From: Phytophthora hibernalis | Taxonomy: Eukaryota > Oomycota > Peronosporomycetes > Peronosporales > Peronosporaceae | Assembly (NCBI GenBank): GCA_012656075.1 | Contig: JAAKBF010000049.1 | Location: forward strand, 1 to 64,000 | DNA length: 64,000 nt | Reading direction: 5' to 3' | Shown: positions 12,045 through 22,744 of the stretch, piece after piece | How the letters are laid out: each line of letters begins with the position of its first letter | Position numbering within the stretch: position 1 is the stretch's first letter | Translations under genes and position numbers: made by a program | The notes under the pieces: generated by a model | What the model saw: only the letters and a program-made list of their open reading frames with translations | The model's database searches: none | Told to the model about the DNA's origin: nothing

Positions 12045-12260
12045 TCGCACCCGCGACTGCTCGCAAAGATCCCGATCCCTGCTTCGCACTGATACCTAGT
12101 ACCGGTATCTGCGCCACACCAACGCACTTCACCGTCGTGCCCTGCTCACGCAGTTGGCTTCCACCAGCTCGTACGTGCTGCCGTACACCATCGAGTAGGT
12201 CCTGCCGTAGTCACCACGTACCGCGCTGCAGACGTGCGCCCGTACCGCGTACCTGTTACA
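12045..12260. repeat. 216-bp direct repeat, copy 2
   Basis: Near-identical partner of 9148-9363 in the same orientation, marking the upstream limit (minus-strand sense) of the Gypsy debris. Confidence 0.7.
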
Positions 12261-12884
12261 TCTTCTTAGTCAGATCAAGATATGTTACCCTTAATAACCG
12301 ACTGACAATGAAAACACCCATGAATGTCGCCACGGGTAACATCAAAACCCACCCACCCACTGAAATTGAGTCTGAATGTTGCTTGAAGGAAATGGGTGTT
12401 CCAAAAAAACAGCGATTAGCAACAAAACCCAGTAGGTGATATATGTACACGTAATTGAGGACCCGCGCGCGAGTACAATCTGACAACCCCGAGCACTGGC
12501 TGTGGATGTTAGGAATACGCCTCCTTGTTTGGCGTACGTAGTTTTCCATCAGTGAGTGGGCATCTACATTTAGTACGAAAACAACAAAAATGTGAAGATT
12601 CTGGCTAGTGCTCGGCAAAACAATTACTTCATCTTAGGAACCTATGTTGCTACTGGGCAGTACATGAGAATTGCGTCTCCAACGCGATAGCAGAAATACA
12701 ATCCAGATCTTCTCCGTGTAAAACAAGGCATTGGTATATTATAACTACACCATACTAAAGTGTAGCATAAGACAATAGATTGCAATCACTTGCACTAAGA
12801 TTGTTCAGATTGCAATTATTGATTGTTCCAGCATGAAGGTCAACAATCAATTTACAATCTATTTTTCCACAGCCCTGGGTGTCG
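12261..12884. other. AT-rich spacer, no gene seen
   Basis: I see no coding frame with an ATG and no domain. The part at 12720-12870 is AT-rich with scattered ATTGCAAT/CAATCAAT words. The segment borders the bZIP unit inverted repeat. Confidence 0.4.
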
Positions 12885-13073
12885 GCAACGTTGGTGATCT
12901 ATATAGCCCGAATTTATACATACACAAGCAACGGTTTGTACGCGATCTATACAGGCGAGGTTCTGACGGAAAATCGGTGCGGGAATCGGTCCAGTGGGAA
13001 AACCTCGCCTGTGTAGATCACGTACAAACCATTGCTTGTGCGTGTAAAACTTCGGCTAGATCACCAACGTTGC
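12885..13073. repeat. Inverted repeat at the edge of bZIP unit A
   Basis: The left arm (12885-12962) and right arm (13001-13073) are imperfect inverted copies sharing CAACGTTG, GATC and ACAAACC blocks, separated by 38 bp. The right arm is the first sequence shared with units B and C, so the left arm is an extra, inverted copy of the unit's own end found only here. Confidence 0.75.
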
Positions 13074-16000
13074 GGATAGCGAATTCAAATGTATTTACGA
13101 TTCTAGGCAGCCTATAAATCTGTCGGGTCTATCGGCACCGATAGTAAAACCTAGTTTTCGATTCGCCGCCTGTTTGGGTTGAGTAAAACTCACAATACCA
13201 TCAAAACAAACAAATATATACCGTTCGCTAACATAACCTCAAACATTGTCGCATGTTAATTTGAAAACGGTAGCTCATTGTCTTCTGACGAAATGGCACT
13301 CGGACGTGATGGTTGCGTTGTCGAGCACGGACGAAACATCTTCTAGACTTCCTAACAGCTTGATCATCGGATTCAACATGTCGGTTTGTGTGTGCAATCT
13401 CACCAGTTTGTCACTTGAACTGTCCATGCTGAAAGTCACCGAACCGCGCATGACAAGCTTCCGCCCGAGCATCTTGGCAGCAACAGGTGACCACACACCT
13501 TCTTGAGCTCCGTCATTTTCATATTTGTTCAGATGTGGGAATGCGTAGCGGAAGGTGTTGCTGGTGATTGTGACGGTGGTGCTGGTACTCGCGACGAGCG
13601 TATCAGGAGCTGGCATATTCATACCTTCCAGCTCCACATCGGCTCCGCCAAAGTAGACTGCAAAGAGCCTCCAGCTCTCGATCTGTGCTTCCACACCGAC
13701 CGATGAAGCACCAATCACATCTGGCGCCAATATTCCTCGAAGAAAGTCTGCTGCTGTGGCTTGCAGCGTGGTCGGGGATGACAAGAAGTGACGGAAGTGA
13801 CGAAAGTACTCAGCCGCAAGCACCCAGATGGTCGGCTTGATGGGACGGCGTGCTGGGTCTTTGGATCGCGGTGATTCGAGCTCCTTGATCTCAGCTTGCA
13901 GTGTGGCGATTTCGCCTTCGATATCATTCTGTACCTGCACCTGCCTCTGCCTGTAGCGTGCCTGGTTCACACGGCAGCGTTCTCGCCGATGGTTCTTCTT
14001 CTTCAGGGCTTCCGTGACGATTTTAGTTTGCAGCTCAGCAGTAATTGGATGTTTCGTAGCTTGGATAGATGAAATGATCTTATTGACTGTCTCCAGGTCG
14101 AAGGGTATACAGACGTTGGCAAACCGGTTGGCTCCATCGAATTTATGGCTGATGCCAGTGCCGCCTGGGCTAACGTTGCGCCATCACTTCTCGCGGGGGC
14201 TTTGTCTGAGGGCTCGTCTTGAGTCTCGTGTATGGAGCTGGTCGCTGCGATTGTTGCATGCAGAGTGGCATGTCCTCCACGTGAGTATTTCTGCTACGAA
14301 CAGACCAGGTACGTTGTACGACATTTCCTATCACGTTGTCGCTCAATGATGCACTGATGGGCGCGCTGAACGCGTAAAGGTCCATTATGGCATGAAGGAA
14401 ATTCGGCTGGGGGTACGGTCGTTATTGCGAAATGACAAGACGAAGTGATCGATATGCAGTCAGACGACGAAGTTGCCACTGCACTGATGCCAGCAGACAC
14501 TGGTCAATTGAGTTAGCGCCTGGTGTTACAGTATTTGACCTCTGTATTTGTACAGAGGTCCCTCTCATTAGCGCACCTCTTCGTTTGCAAGCCCCGATAT
14601 ATCCGATCAGTGAAAAACACAAAATTAGCTTATTCCATATCTAATCCCTGTGAAATCGCTTCAGCAGCCCTACTTCGCGCCAAATGAGAGGGAGGTTTAC
14701 GCACTGGCGAGGCCACCGAGGCACGAAGTAAACAATGAATCACGTGGCTAGGGTGTGTGCAGAATTACCTGTTATGACATGACCAATAAATTCACTGTCC
14801 CGCCTCCACAAGGTGTTGAAACCAGCCATCGAAAAAAGCACTGCATGTATTAATACATGTACTATATTTTGCCGCAGTATTGTCTAATTCACACGAAATC
14901 TTCATGAGCTACTTGGAAACTGAGTCCGTGTACATGTATACCAATCAAGAATCGCTTGGATGTGTCACCGATCAACTTCGCCAGCCACGTACACTAATCA
15001 CGGCTTGCAAGCGTTTGTAGCGCTTTGCTCTTCGCACCACCATGTCGCCACCACGCGTATGTCTGCAGATTGTATAGTCACCTACCACACAAAATGACAA
15101 GTTTGAGTTTGACATGTTACTTTTTATTGCAGTTTGCACTGACGACTGGCACCGCCACCGACCATAAGTGATGTAGCAAAGCAGAAAACACACAACTTAG
15201 TTACGTCTCTACAAAGCTTGCAACCCCAACTCCTTGGGGCTGCTGGGCCGTATCTGGGCAGCAGCCCATTGTTGTTGAGCCAATCCAAGACGCCGTCCTG
15301 TAGTTTCAAAAATAGAGTCTGGGATGGCTGATTTGCTGCTGCTCGATTATCGCTAATGCAAGGCGATGGATGTGGAGGTGATCAAGTGGCTAATAGCCAA
15401 ATTTTCTGAATTAACAGATTGAGGTAGCCTTTCCCTTCCGCAAGCCACTCGCTGTTTGCCACCTTTCGAGCTACATGTAGTGGATCAACTGCAGAACCCT
15501 CTTGCAAACGTGTCCAATCCCAAGATACCAGAATATTCGGTCGAGCAACTGAACATCGTTGACCACGGTGATAGATTAGAATTAGAAACAGAATGGGATG
15601 GGGCTGGCACACTCAAAGTGATACCAGTTTCTTTAATAAAAGCCTCTTCGCTTTGCAATTAACAACTTTGTCCAAGATTTGGTGTTACGGGGTGAGATTT
15701 AACGACGCCCTCTACGATCTCGAGTGCTGTTAGCAGTTACTGTCACACTCCTTGCTGTTAATGCTGTCGTCAGCGTCACCAGTGTTGCTTCTGTAGCTAC
15801 AAAGGACACGTCTTCAGACACTACAATCAAAGCCTCTGATCTTTTCGTTAAGAAGATCCTGTTCAAGTATGGTAACGTCACTGACTCGATAGTGATTACG
15901 ATCGTCCCGGACACTTTGCGGGAGGTTGACGACGACTCTTCCTCCACCGACGTAGTGTTGTTCCACAAGCCGCGAGCACGTTCATCCCCAAACCAAATAC

Positions 16001-16116
16001 CCGTAAACGAGTAAATCGAAATTATTTTCCTCAATCATGATATTTTTGCTCCAAGTTGTGGTTTTGCCGCTGCAGCATCGACGTACCAGTAATTGTTAGA
16101 GCGAACCTGTGGTCAT
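13006..16116 (-). repeat. bZIP unit, copy A
   Basis: This segment is nearly identical to 48338-51490 (copy C, same orientation) and to the reverse complement of 28880-31935 (copy B). It holds the bZIP gene on the minus strand and about 2 kb without a convincing gene. Several frames of 60-111 codons recur in the three copies (for example 15703-16014 plus), but they start with non-ATG codons and have sense and antisense frames of similar length, so I do not call them genes. The unit continues after the Copia insertion at 21592. Confidence 0.9.
13275..14137 (-). pseudogene. bZIP transcription factor, copy A (frameshifted)
   Basis: This is the copy A version of the 287-residue bZIP gene. It is 863 bp where B and C have 864: one C is missing near 14098, so the frame from the ATG (14135-14137) breaks after about 13 codons. 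The basic region, zipper and C-terminal domain remain open in the downstream frame. A shorter product starting at an internal Met just before the basic region is possible but would lose the N-terminus. Upstream sequence is the same as in B and C. Confidence 0.85.
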
Positions 16117-16497
16117 TGTTGGAAAGCTGCAAAGACAAGCTCGTTAAATGATGGCAGAGCTTCGAACTGCCAGAGAAAGAGGGTGGCATGAAGCGAGCTG
16201 AGGATGGCGCAAGCTGAAGAGGGCGCGAGTTTGAGATGACGCGAGAAAGAAGTCATGACTGTCGGGACGTACCGACAAGGAGGAGAGCTGCGCTACACGA
16301 CGATGTCAGAGGTGATGGTCGTGATTGCACCAGCATGCATATTGGTGGTAGGGCTTATAGCAGGCAGTGATGTAGGAGATCGCTCTCGCGAGAACGCCAA
16401 ACCACTAACACTTTGAATTTCACTTTTCCTTTTACCTCCTCTTCATCAATTGGCCTTCTTCGGTAACAAACTCTACTGCAAAAGCAAGAGTGCAACA
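16117..16497 (+). repeat. 5' LTR of the Copia element
   Basis: 381 bp, beginning TGTTGG and ending GCAACA, paired with 21211-21591. It should contain the element's promoter, but I cannot place a TATA box or initiator with confidence. A 53-codon ATG frame lies inside at about 16257-16416 and recurs in the LTR scrap at 21924-22085; its significance is unknown. Confidence 0.95.
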
Positions 16498-16512
16498 TGT
16501 TATGAGCCCAAC
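16498..16512 (+). other. Probable primer-binding site
   Basis: The 15 bases directly after the 5' LTR, TGTTATGAGCCCAAC, are complementary to the usual sequence around the CAT anticodon of eukaryotic initiator Met-tRNA (stem ...TGGG, loop CTCATAA). Some Copia-group elements are primed from an internally cut Met-tRNA, so this is a plausible half-tRNA site. The host tRNA is not in the window. Confidence 0.55.
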
Positions 16513-17930
16513 TACCGCAGTTGCCAAATTGAAGGCCCCTGGTCAAATGTCAGTCACGGGTCGACTTGATTTATCAGACCTCGACAGTCCGCAAGCTATG
16601 CCGCCTGCCGCGAGGGCAGAGCGCCAACACCGCCGCGCGCTAAACGACGTGCACAATGAGCTACGGAGACAAGGTCTGATAACACCGCCAAGCAACCGCC
16701 AGAGGCAGGGAGCGCTAGCGAGCTTGGGAACACCGGATAATGCTGGGTCGAGAGCGACGCCATCACCTACCACGCCAATGTCGGATGAAGACGTGGTTGC
16801 GGTGCTAACTGCACGACTCGAGGACGCGATGATCCTGATTACCATGCAGAAACGGCTCTTGAAGGAGCAGCGTATGGCTACCGTGATGCGAGAGGCAGAG
16901 GACGAGCAACGCGAATACTTCAGGCAGCAGGCCACAGACGTGCAAAGTGAGGTGGCCATGCTGCAGGAGGTTACTGAAGAAAACTCGGAAGGCGACGAAC
17001 TGCAAACGCTCGCGCCCACGTCACCTTCAGTGCAACAAGCACCTGCTACGCCAGCCGAGACACATCAAGCTGGTAGTGCTGTGCAGCTGAAGATCGACGA
17101 CGAAAAGTCAAAGCACGTCGATGGACAGATGGCTACCGAAGGAAGACCCCGGTACAAAGACGTCCGATGCATCACTTTCAATGGTAAGGCAGTGTACCCA
17201 GGACTTGGAGCTGGATTTGAGGACTTCCAGCGTGAGTTCGAGATCGCCGTCCGGATGGAGCAGCGCCTGAACAAATCGACATGGTCGAGCGAGTTGAAGG
17301 CATCCATGATGGGAACCTTTCTGAGAGGCGAAACCACTGAATGCTATGTCGATGTAGCTGGTGACCGGTAGATTGGGTACGAAGAGTTGACAGCGCATCT
17401 GAAGAAGAAGTTCGGATGTCGGCTCAACCAATGGAGCTGACCAAGAAGCGCGATGCGCCGAAGCGTCAAGGTGATACCTGGGAGCAGTATGTCGCCAACT
17501 TGAAGTTCATTGAGAGGCTTCTACATGGAAATTGCTACAATCTACTACTCACAGCGGTATGTCACAATGCCTGTCCAAACTCAAGTTGACTGCTCAGCAT
17601 GGTCAACAAAAGTAGCACCAACTACCACGGAGAGCTTGATAAAGTACTTGATTACCTTGCCGATATGAAAGGTGATGGTCGCTCAGTTGGGCAAGGAAAG
17701 CAAGGCCAGCGAGGAAACCAGTCACACCAGCAGTAACAAAGCCCCCAAGACATCAGCAGCAACAAGCAGATGAACGGTCAGAAGCAGCAACCAAAGCAGC
17801 AGCAGCCGAGAAACCCGTAAGGAAATCAGCAGCGTTATGACAAGAAACAGCATAGCGGAATTCAACGGAAAAGACCTTCGGTTGGATTTGTGACGAACCT
17901 AGTCATAGAGCTGCAAAGTGTCCGCATAAG
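16502..17930 (+). pseudogene. Copia Gag, interrupted
   Basis: The first useful ATG after the LTR is at 16502. About 289 codons follow, with a charged coiled-coil-like section (about residues 95-160) and a stretch ending VDVAGDR before TAG at 17369-17371. Gag-like sequence continues past the stop (IGYEELTAHLKKKFG), then shifts frame into KRQGDTWEQYVANLKF, typical of the Copia Gag core. A Gln-rich section and a damaged CCHC knuckle (ICDEPSHRAAKCPHK, first Cys not seen) lie near 17890-17930. Gag would package element RNA; this copy cannot make a full one. Confidence 0.75.
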
Positions 17931-19284
17931 TTGAAAAATGGGCAAGGTTCAGCAAACCACGCGCAGACTCCCGATCCGGATGAAGACGGGATCTCTGAGT
18001 TATGGATGGCTGCCGGGACACTCATGGAGTCATCGACGAAAGATGTGAGTTGGCTCGTTGATTCGGGCGCGTCTCACCACATGTCCTCAAGTGGTAACAT
18101 TCTTTCCGGCACCTCGCCATCGAACCTAAGCATCAAGGTGGTAAATGGTGGACTTCTCACTGCCGCCAAGAAAGGCAGTTGTTTGTTAGGCGTTAGTGGT
18201 CGCAGTGTGCTCTTGAATGAGGTTCATTACGTTCCTGGACTGGATCGAAATTTGTTGTCGGTCACGGGGCTAGGTGATCATGTAATCACTAGCACGTTTG
18301 GTGCCAAGCAATGCCGACTGACGAACAGACGAGGTGAATTGGTGGCAGTGGCTGAGCGTCAAGGGAAAATGTGGATTCTCGATGGCGAAACAGCCAGCGC
18401 AAACGAAGAAGGTGTCGCCATGTGCCAAATGCTATCCTACAACACTGGCACGAACGCTTGGGCCACGTCAACTTTCAAGACTTGCTGAGAATGTAATCAA
18501 ACGGTCTCGCGAGTGACATGAACGTGCTCTCAAAGAAGTTGCGCTTTGGCTTCCTTGTGCGGAGGCAAAACAGTCGAAGAACAAGCAGCCAACGGTTGAT
18601 ACGTCCTCGTCGTCGCCGACTGATGAAATTGGAGCAGTACTCGGGGTCGACTTGAAGACAGATATCAAGCCTGATCATAATGGAAATTGACACATGCTTA
18701 CCATCGTTGACCACGCGTCAAACTTTAATCAAGTGTATCTGCTACAGACAAAGAATGAATCTGCCCAGTGGGTCATGGATTTCGTTCCTGAGTTTGAGCG
18801 ACAGTACGGTGTGACGGTCAAAACGATTCGATCGGATGGCGGAGGCGAATTTCAAGGACGTGAATTCGCGAGCTACTGTAAACGCCATGGGATCAAGACG
18901 CAGATCACTTTGCCTGACAACTCCGCCTCAAATGGAAAGGTGGAGCGTATGCACCGCACACTGATGTATTCAGCACGCGCCATGCGGTGGGCTTCCAAGT
19001 TGCCTGAACGTTACTGGGGTGATGCTGCGAAGTATGCGTCGTACACCCGAAACCATTTGCCTACCCGTGCCAACGCAGACCACAAATCGCCACTTGACGT
19101 TCTCACTGGCAAAGCGCCAAAGGCGGCACACATATTGAAGTTTGGATCGACTTGCACAGTTCACGTGGCACACAAGTCCGGATCTTCGGTGATGAAGCGA
19201 GCTGAGAAAGGTGTCGTCATTGGAATTAGTGACAAGCAAAAGGCTACAAATTGTTCATTCTTAGAACCAAGAAGATCATTGTAA
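17931..19284 (+). pseudogene. Copia protease and integrase
   Basis: The frame at 17931-18488 contains LVDSGASHHM, the Copia aspartic protease active site, followed by VHYVPGLDRNLLSV, the conserved block toward integrase. Integrase is frameshifted between 18480 and 18690, where its HHCC finger should lie. The catalytic core resumes at about 18700 with IVDHASNF, TIRSDGGGEF and NGKVERMHRT, giving the D-D-E triad. It then continues through a GKAP region to a stop at 19284. The two pieces would process the polyprotein and insert the cDNA. Confidence 0.8.
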
Positions 19285-19556
19285 GCGCTGACGTGCAGAA
19301 CATTGATAAGCTAGATGTCCGAGAGAAGGAAACTCGTGACACACCTGATGAGCTTAATGGTGAACATGAGCAGCCAGCAGATACTCCGGCAACAATCGAA
19401 AGCCCCACCCCATCTTCAGATGTAGGGGACTTTCACGAGGAAAATCAGCCCACAGTCAGGTCAGAAGCGCAGAAAACCCGGCAGTACTGGTAAGCAAGTG
19501 ACAGCGGCGATGATGAATACGCTGGAAATCCAATCGGCCCCAGCACGCTTCGCAAG

Positions 19557-21196
19557 GTGTTCGGTTCTAGGAAGCGACACAAGCCAACTGAGTTCACACT
19601 CCCACTCACGTTGATCGAAGAAGTCGCAGGCTCTGCCACACTGCTTCTAACTACTGCTATACCAGCGATGGTAACTCCGAGAAGTGTCGATGAAGCCAAG
19701 AGAACTCCTGAGTGGCCTCAGTGGAAAGCCGCTATCGAGAAGGAATTAGCAGACCTCCAAGCAAATGGAACCTGGGAGGTGGTGAAGGCACCCGCTGGAG
19801 CTAAGACGGTATCGTCTAAGTGGGTGTTTCGCATTAAGTTTGACAGCCGCGGCGAGCTTGAGCGCTTCAAGGCAAGACTCGTGGCGCGTAATTTCTCTCA
19901 GCGGTACAAGATTGACTTCGAGGAGACGTACTCTCCTGTACTGAAGATCACAAGCTTGAGGTTTCTGGTGGTGGTGGCAGCGCAGCGGAGGCGCAAGTTG
20001 CGCCAAGGTGACGTACCAAATGCGTACGTGAAGGCAAATTTGGATCGGCCGATCCTTATGAAGCCGCCGAAGGGTACAGCAGATGATGACAAGTTGTGGC
20101 TTTTGCTCAAGAGTCTTTATGGACTCAAGCAAAGTGGACTTTTGTGGAACAAGGAGATCAATGCCTTCCTACTGTCGTTGGGGTTTACACGCAGCAAGTT
20201 GGACCCGTGCTTGTACTTCCGCCGCCGCCATGGCAACCTCACTATCCTAGGTCTTTACGTCGATTTTGTCATTATGGTGAGCGAGGTCGAGGCAGACAGC
20301 GACTGGGTGATGCAACAACTCAGCCGCAAGTTTGACATCATTGTCGCACGTAAATGCTTGGGAATCACCATTGATCATGGCGAGGACGGGCTCTTACTGC
20401 ACCAGCCCGACAACATTATGGAGCTGCTGGGCAAAATGGGGATGCAAGAGTGCAAACCTGCTCGCACACCGATGGGCGTATCAAAAGCATTTGACGACAA
20501 CGACATCATGGAGCAGACAAGCGTCATGTGGACGGCGATCGGGTCGCTGCTGTGGATTTCGAACTGCACGCGTCCTGATATTACGTCGGCCGTCAACTAT
20601 TTGGCCCGCTATGCTGCACGCCCTCAGCAAAGCCATTGGTAAGGTGTGAAGCGCGTGCTTCGCTACTTGCGGGGCACAACTGAGTTCGGCCTATTCTTCA
20701 AATATGGCCAAGGCATCACTGTCAAATGGGAAGTCACCATGTACAGCGATGCTGACTGGGCAGGAGATACTGCGGACGCGAATTCAGTTTCGGGAGCACT
20801 GCTTGTACTAAACGGAATGGTTATCGCGTGGGCTTCGAAGAAGCAGACATCAGTACTATGGAGGCAGAGTGTGTTGCAGCTGCGATGGCAGTGAAGGAAG
20901 CTGTCTGGGTCAAGCAGTTGCTGGTGGAGATCGGTCTTTGGCAGGCGAACCACAAGGCGCCGTTGCAAGTCGACAATCAGTCGGCTATCAAGTCAATGGA
21001 GAACGAGATGGCCAGCGCATGCACCAAGCACACCAACATTCGATTCCACTACATTCGAGACGTCATCCAGCGTGGGTACATCGTTGTTCGCTTCTGCCCA
21101 ACGCAACAACAGCTTGCGGACATTCTCACGAAGCCACTGCAGCGCGTACTGTTTGAGCGCATGCGCACCCTCCTCAGGGTCATTGCAATGGGATAG
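19557..21196 (+). pseudogene. Copia RT and RNase H with altered YVDD box
   Basis: A 361-codon frame carries the Copia RT signature SKWVFRIKFDSRGELERFKA, then VAQRRRKLRQGDVPNAYVKA, SLYGLKQSGLLW and GLYVDFVIMV. The last should be YVDD; here the second catalytic Asp is Phe (TTT near 20265), so the enzyme is expected to be dead. After a stop at 20640-20642 the frame resumes with SDADWAGD (RNase H) and, after another shift, STMEAECVAAA and HIRFHYIRD-like blocks (TNIRFHYIRD) ending at 21196. A purine-rich tract (GAGGGAGG) just before the 3' LTR is a likely plus-strand primer. Confidence 0.85.
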
Positions 21197-21210
21197 TCTT
21201 CGAGGGAGGC

Positions 21211-21591
21211 TGTTGGAAAGCTGCAAAGACAAGCTCGTTAAATGATGGCAGAGCTTCGAACTGCCAGAGAAAGAGGGTGGCATGAAGCGAGCTGAGGATG
21301 GCGCAAGCTGAAGAGGGCACGAGTTTGAGATGACGCGAGAAAGAAGTCATGACTGTCGGAACGTACCGACAAGGAGGAGAGCTGCGCTACACGACGATGT
21401 CAGAGGTGATGGTCGTGATTGCACCAGCATGCATATTGGTGGCAGGGCTTATAGCAGGCAGTGATGTAGGAGATCGCTCTCGCGAGAACGCCAAACCACT
21501 AACACTTTGAATTTCACTTTTCCTTTTACCTCCTCTTCATCAATTGGCCTTCTTTGGTAACAAACTCTACTGCAAAAGCAAGAGTGCAACA
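21211..21591 (+). repeat. 3' LTR of the Copia element
   Basis: 381 bp, the same length as the 5' LTR, followed by the GTCAT target duplicate. Four transitions distinguish the two by eye. Confidence 0.95.
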
Positions 21592-21923
21592 GTCATTGCT
21601 ATTTGCATTTCGAGGCCTTTTTGCCAATTCATCTCTTTCTCACTTCTTCGGGGTGAAAGATTGGGAACGCAGGTGTCTAATCGTACATGTAGCAGTAGCA
21701 TCAACCGCGACAATTTCATTTGTAGTTTGCGAATTTGCTCAGTTAACGTTATAGCACAGCTTGAGGATCGTTGCCGTACTCTGCCACGAGCCACTTCTCC
21801 AGATTAAGGGGCGGTTGAAGCAGCGAGTGCCAGAGTTAGCTTACAGACCGATTGAATCACCACATACAAAACATACAAATTAGCGTAAGGCGTATCTGAA
21901 GGCATATCGCGTTTCGAAATTGC
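21592..21923 (-). repeat. bZIP unit A, part beyond the Copia insertion
   Basis: Continues the homology with unit C (51495-51850), becoming less exact after about 21810. It contains CGTACATG at 21683-21690, the uninterrupted version of the site that carries a TA-flanked MITE in unit B. Confidence 0.8.
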
Positions 21924-22085
21924 GAGAACGCGAAAGCGATCTCCTACATCACTGCCTGCTGTAAGTCCTGCCACCAATATGCATTCCGGTCCAACCACGA
22001 CCATCACCTCTGATATCGTCGTATTGCGCAGCTCTCCTCCTTGTCGGTACGTCCCGACAGCCACGACTTCTTTCTCGCGAAAAAC
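21924..22085 (-). repeat. Inverted partial copy of the Copia LTR
   Basis: Reverse complement of about 16230-16395 of the LTR, with more differences than the two LTRs have between them, so it derives from an older related element. Its outer limits are not sharp. Confidence 0.75.
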
Positions 22086-22445
22086 GCGTCATTGCCTCCC
22101 CCAAAGCACGTCATCAACCCTGGAGCGCGTAATCATCCCCCAAAGCGAGTCTAAACCCTGGTGCGTCATCGGCTCCCACAGCTCGTAATCGCCTCCACCA
22201 AAGCGTGTCATCAACCCGCTTCCGCTGTGGCAGATGCTGCAACTGCTCGACACGGCAGCATCTTGAGCCAGGGAGTCAGGTTCTCCGTACAGAGCTCCTC
22301 GCGCGCCAACGACCCGTGCAGGAATATAAGAGCGGGGTCGACGTTGGTCATTGGGGACGCGCCCATCACCCTTGGTGGCGATGTCGACACCAACTTTGCA
22401 GCTTGCAGATCGGTTCCTTACGCTGGCATGCTGACAATTTTGCTC

Positions 22446-22476
22446 GGCCATTTGCGGGCCTTGCCCGCAAATGGCC
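22446..22476. repeat. 14-bp perfect stem, 3-nt loop
   Basis: GGCCATTTGCGGGC pairs exactly with GCCCGCAAATGGCC around CTT. Function unknown; it could be a remnant of abutting inverted ends. Confidence 0.6.
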
Positions 22477-22637
22477 CTTCTTAGCCAGTCCCGACCTTCT
22501 GGTACTCCATCGCCATTTTCCATGCAATCTCGCCTCGCCAACTCACGGGAGGTCGAGGCACTCCGAGATCAGCTTCATGGACGAAACGATCTGCTTTTGT
22601 TGGGATTTGTACTACCGATCATCGCACGCATCCAACA

Positions 22638-22665
22638 GGCCGTTCTTAACTAGCTAAGAACGGCC
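22638..22665. repeat. 11-bp perfect stem with near-palindromic centre
   Basis: GGCCGTTCTTA pairs with TAAGAACGGCC around ACTAGC. Like the previous hairpin it starts GGCC, about 160 bp away. Confidence 0.6.
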
Positions 22666-22744
22666 CTCAAAATCGTCAGTTGGCGTTGTTGTCGCTCTCT
22701 AAGAAATTTGATGATCTCCATTCAAATAAGAGCAAAGCCGCCCA

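Larger units (their letters stand above)
16117..21591 (+). mobile_element. Complete Ty1/Copia retrotransposon with target duplication
   Basis: Two 381-bp LTRs (TGTTGG...GCAACA) bound a 5,475-bp element. GTCAT occurs directly outside both ends (16112-16116 and 21592-21596). Unit C carries the uninterrupted target around 51495 (CTGTGGTCATTGCTATT), which confirms both boundaries. Internal order is Gag, protease, integrase, RT, RNase H, the Copia arrangement. By eye the LTRs differ at four positions, all transitions, suggesting recent insertion. Coding parts nevertheless contain stops, frameshifts and an altered RT active site. Confidence 0.95.
22086..22744. other. Unassigned region with two hairpins and short CATCAACCC-type repeats
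   Basis: Between 22085 and 22215 short motifs such as CGTCATCAACCC, GCGTAATC and CCCCCAAAGC recur irregularly. The minus frame 22089-22541 runs through them and is probably not a gene. Two near-perfect hairpins are listed separately. No protein domain is visible. Confidence 0.4.

Noticed and set aside
15382..15662. Overlapping sense and antisense frames of 68-76 codons repeated in all units
   Set aside because: Both start with non-ATG codons and the identity covers non-coding flanks equally.
15703..16014. A signal-peptide-like frame (LLAVTVTLLAVNAVVSVTSV) conserved in the three bZIP units, considered as a secreted effector
   Set aside because: It has no ATG in frame after the upstream stop, there is no RXLR or similar motif, and the antisense frame is equally open. 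Conservation is explained by recent duplication.
22089..22541. 150-codon minus-strand frame
   Set aside because: It passes through short internal repeats and a perfect hairpin and lacks any domain.
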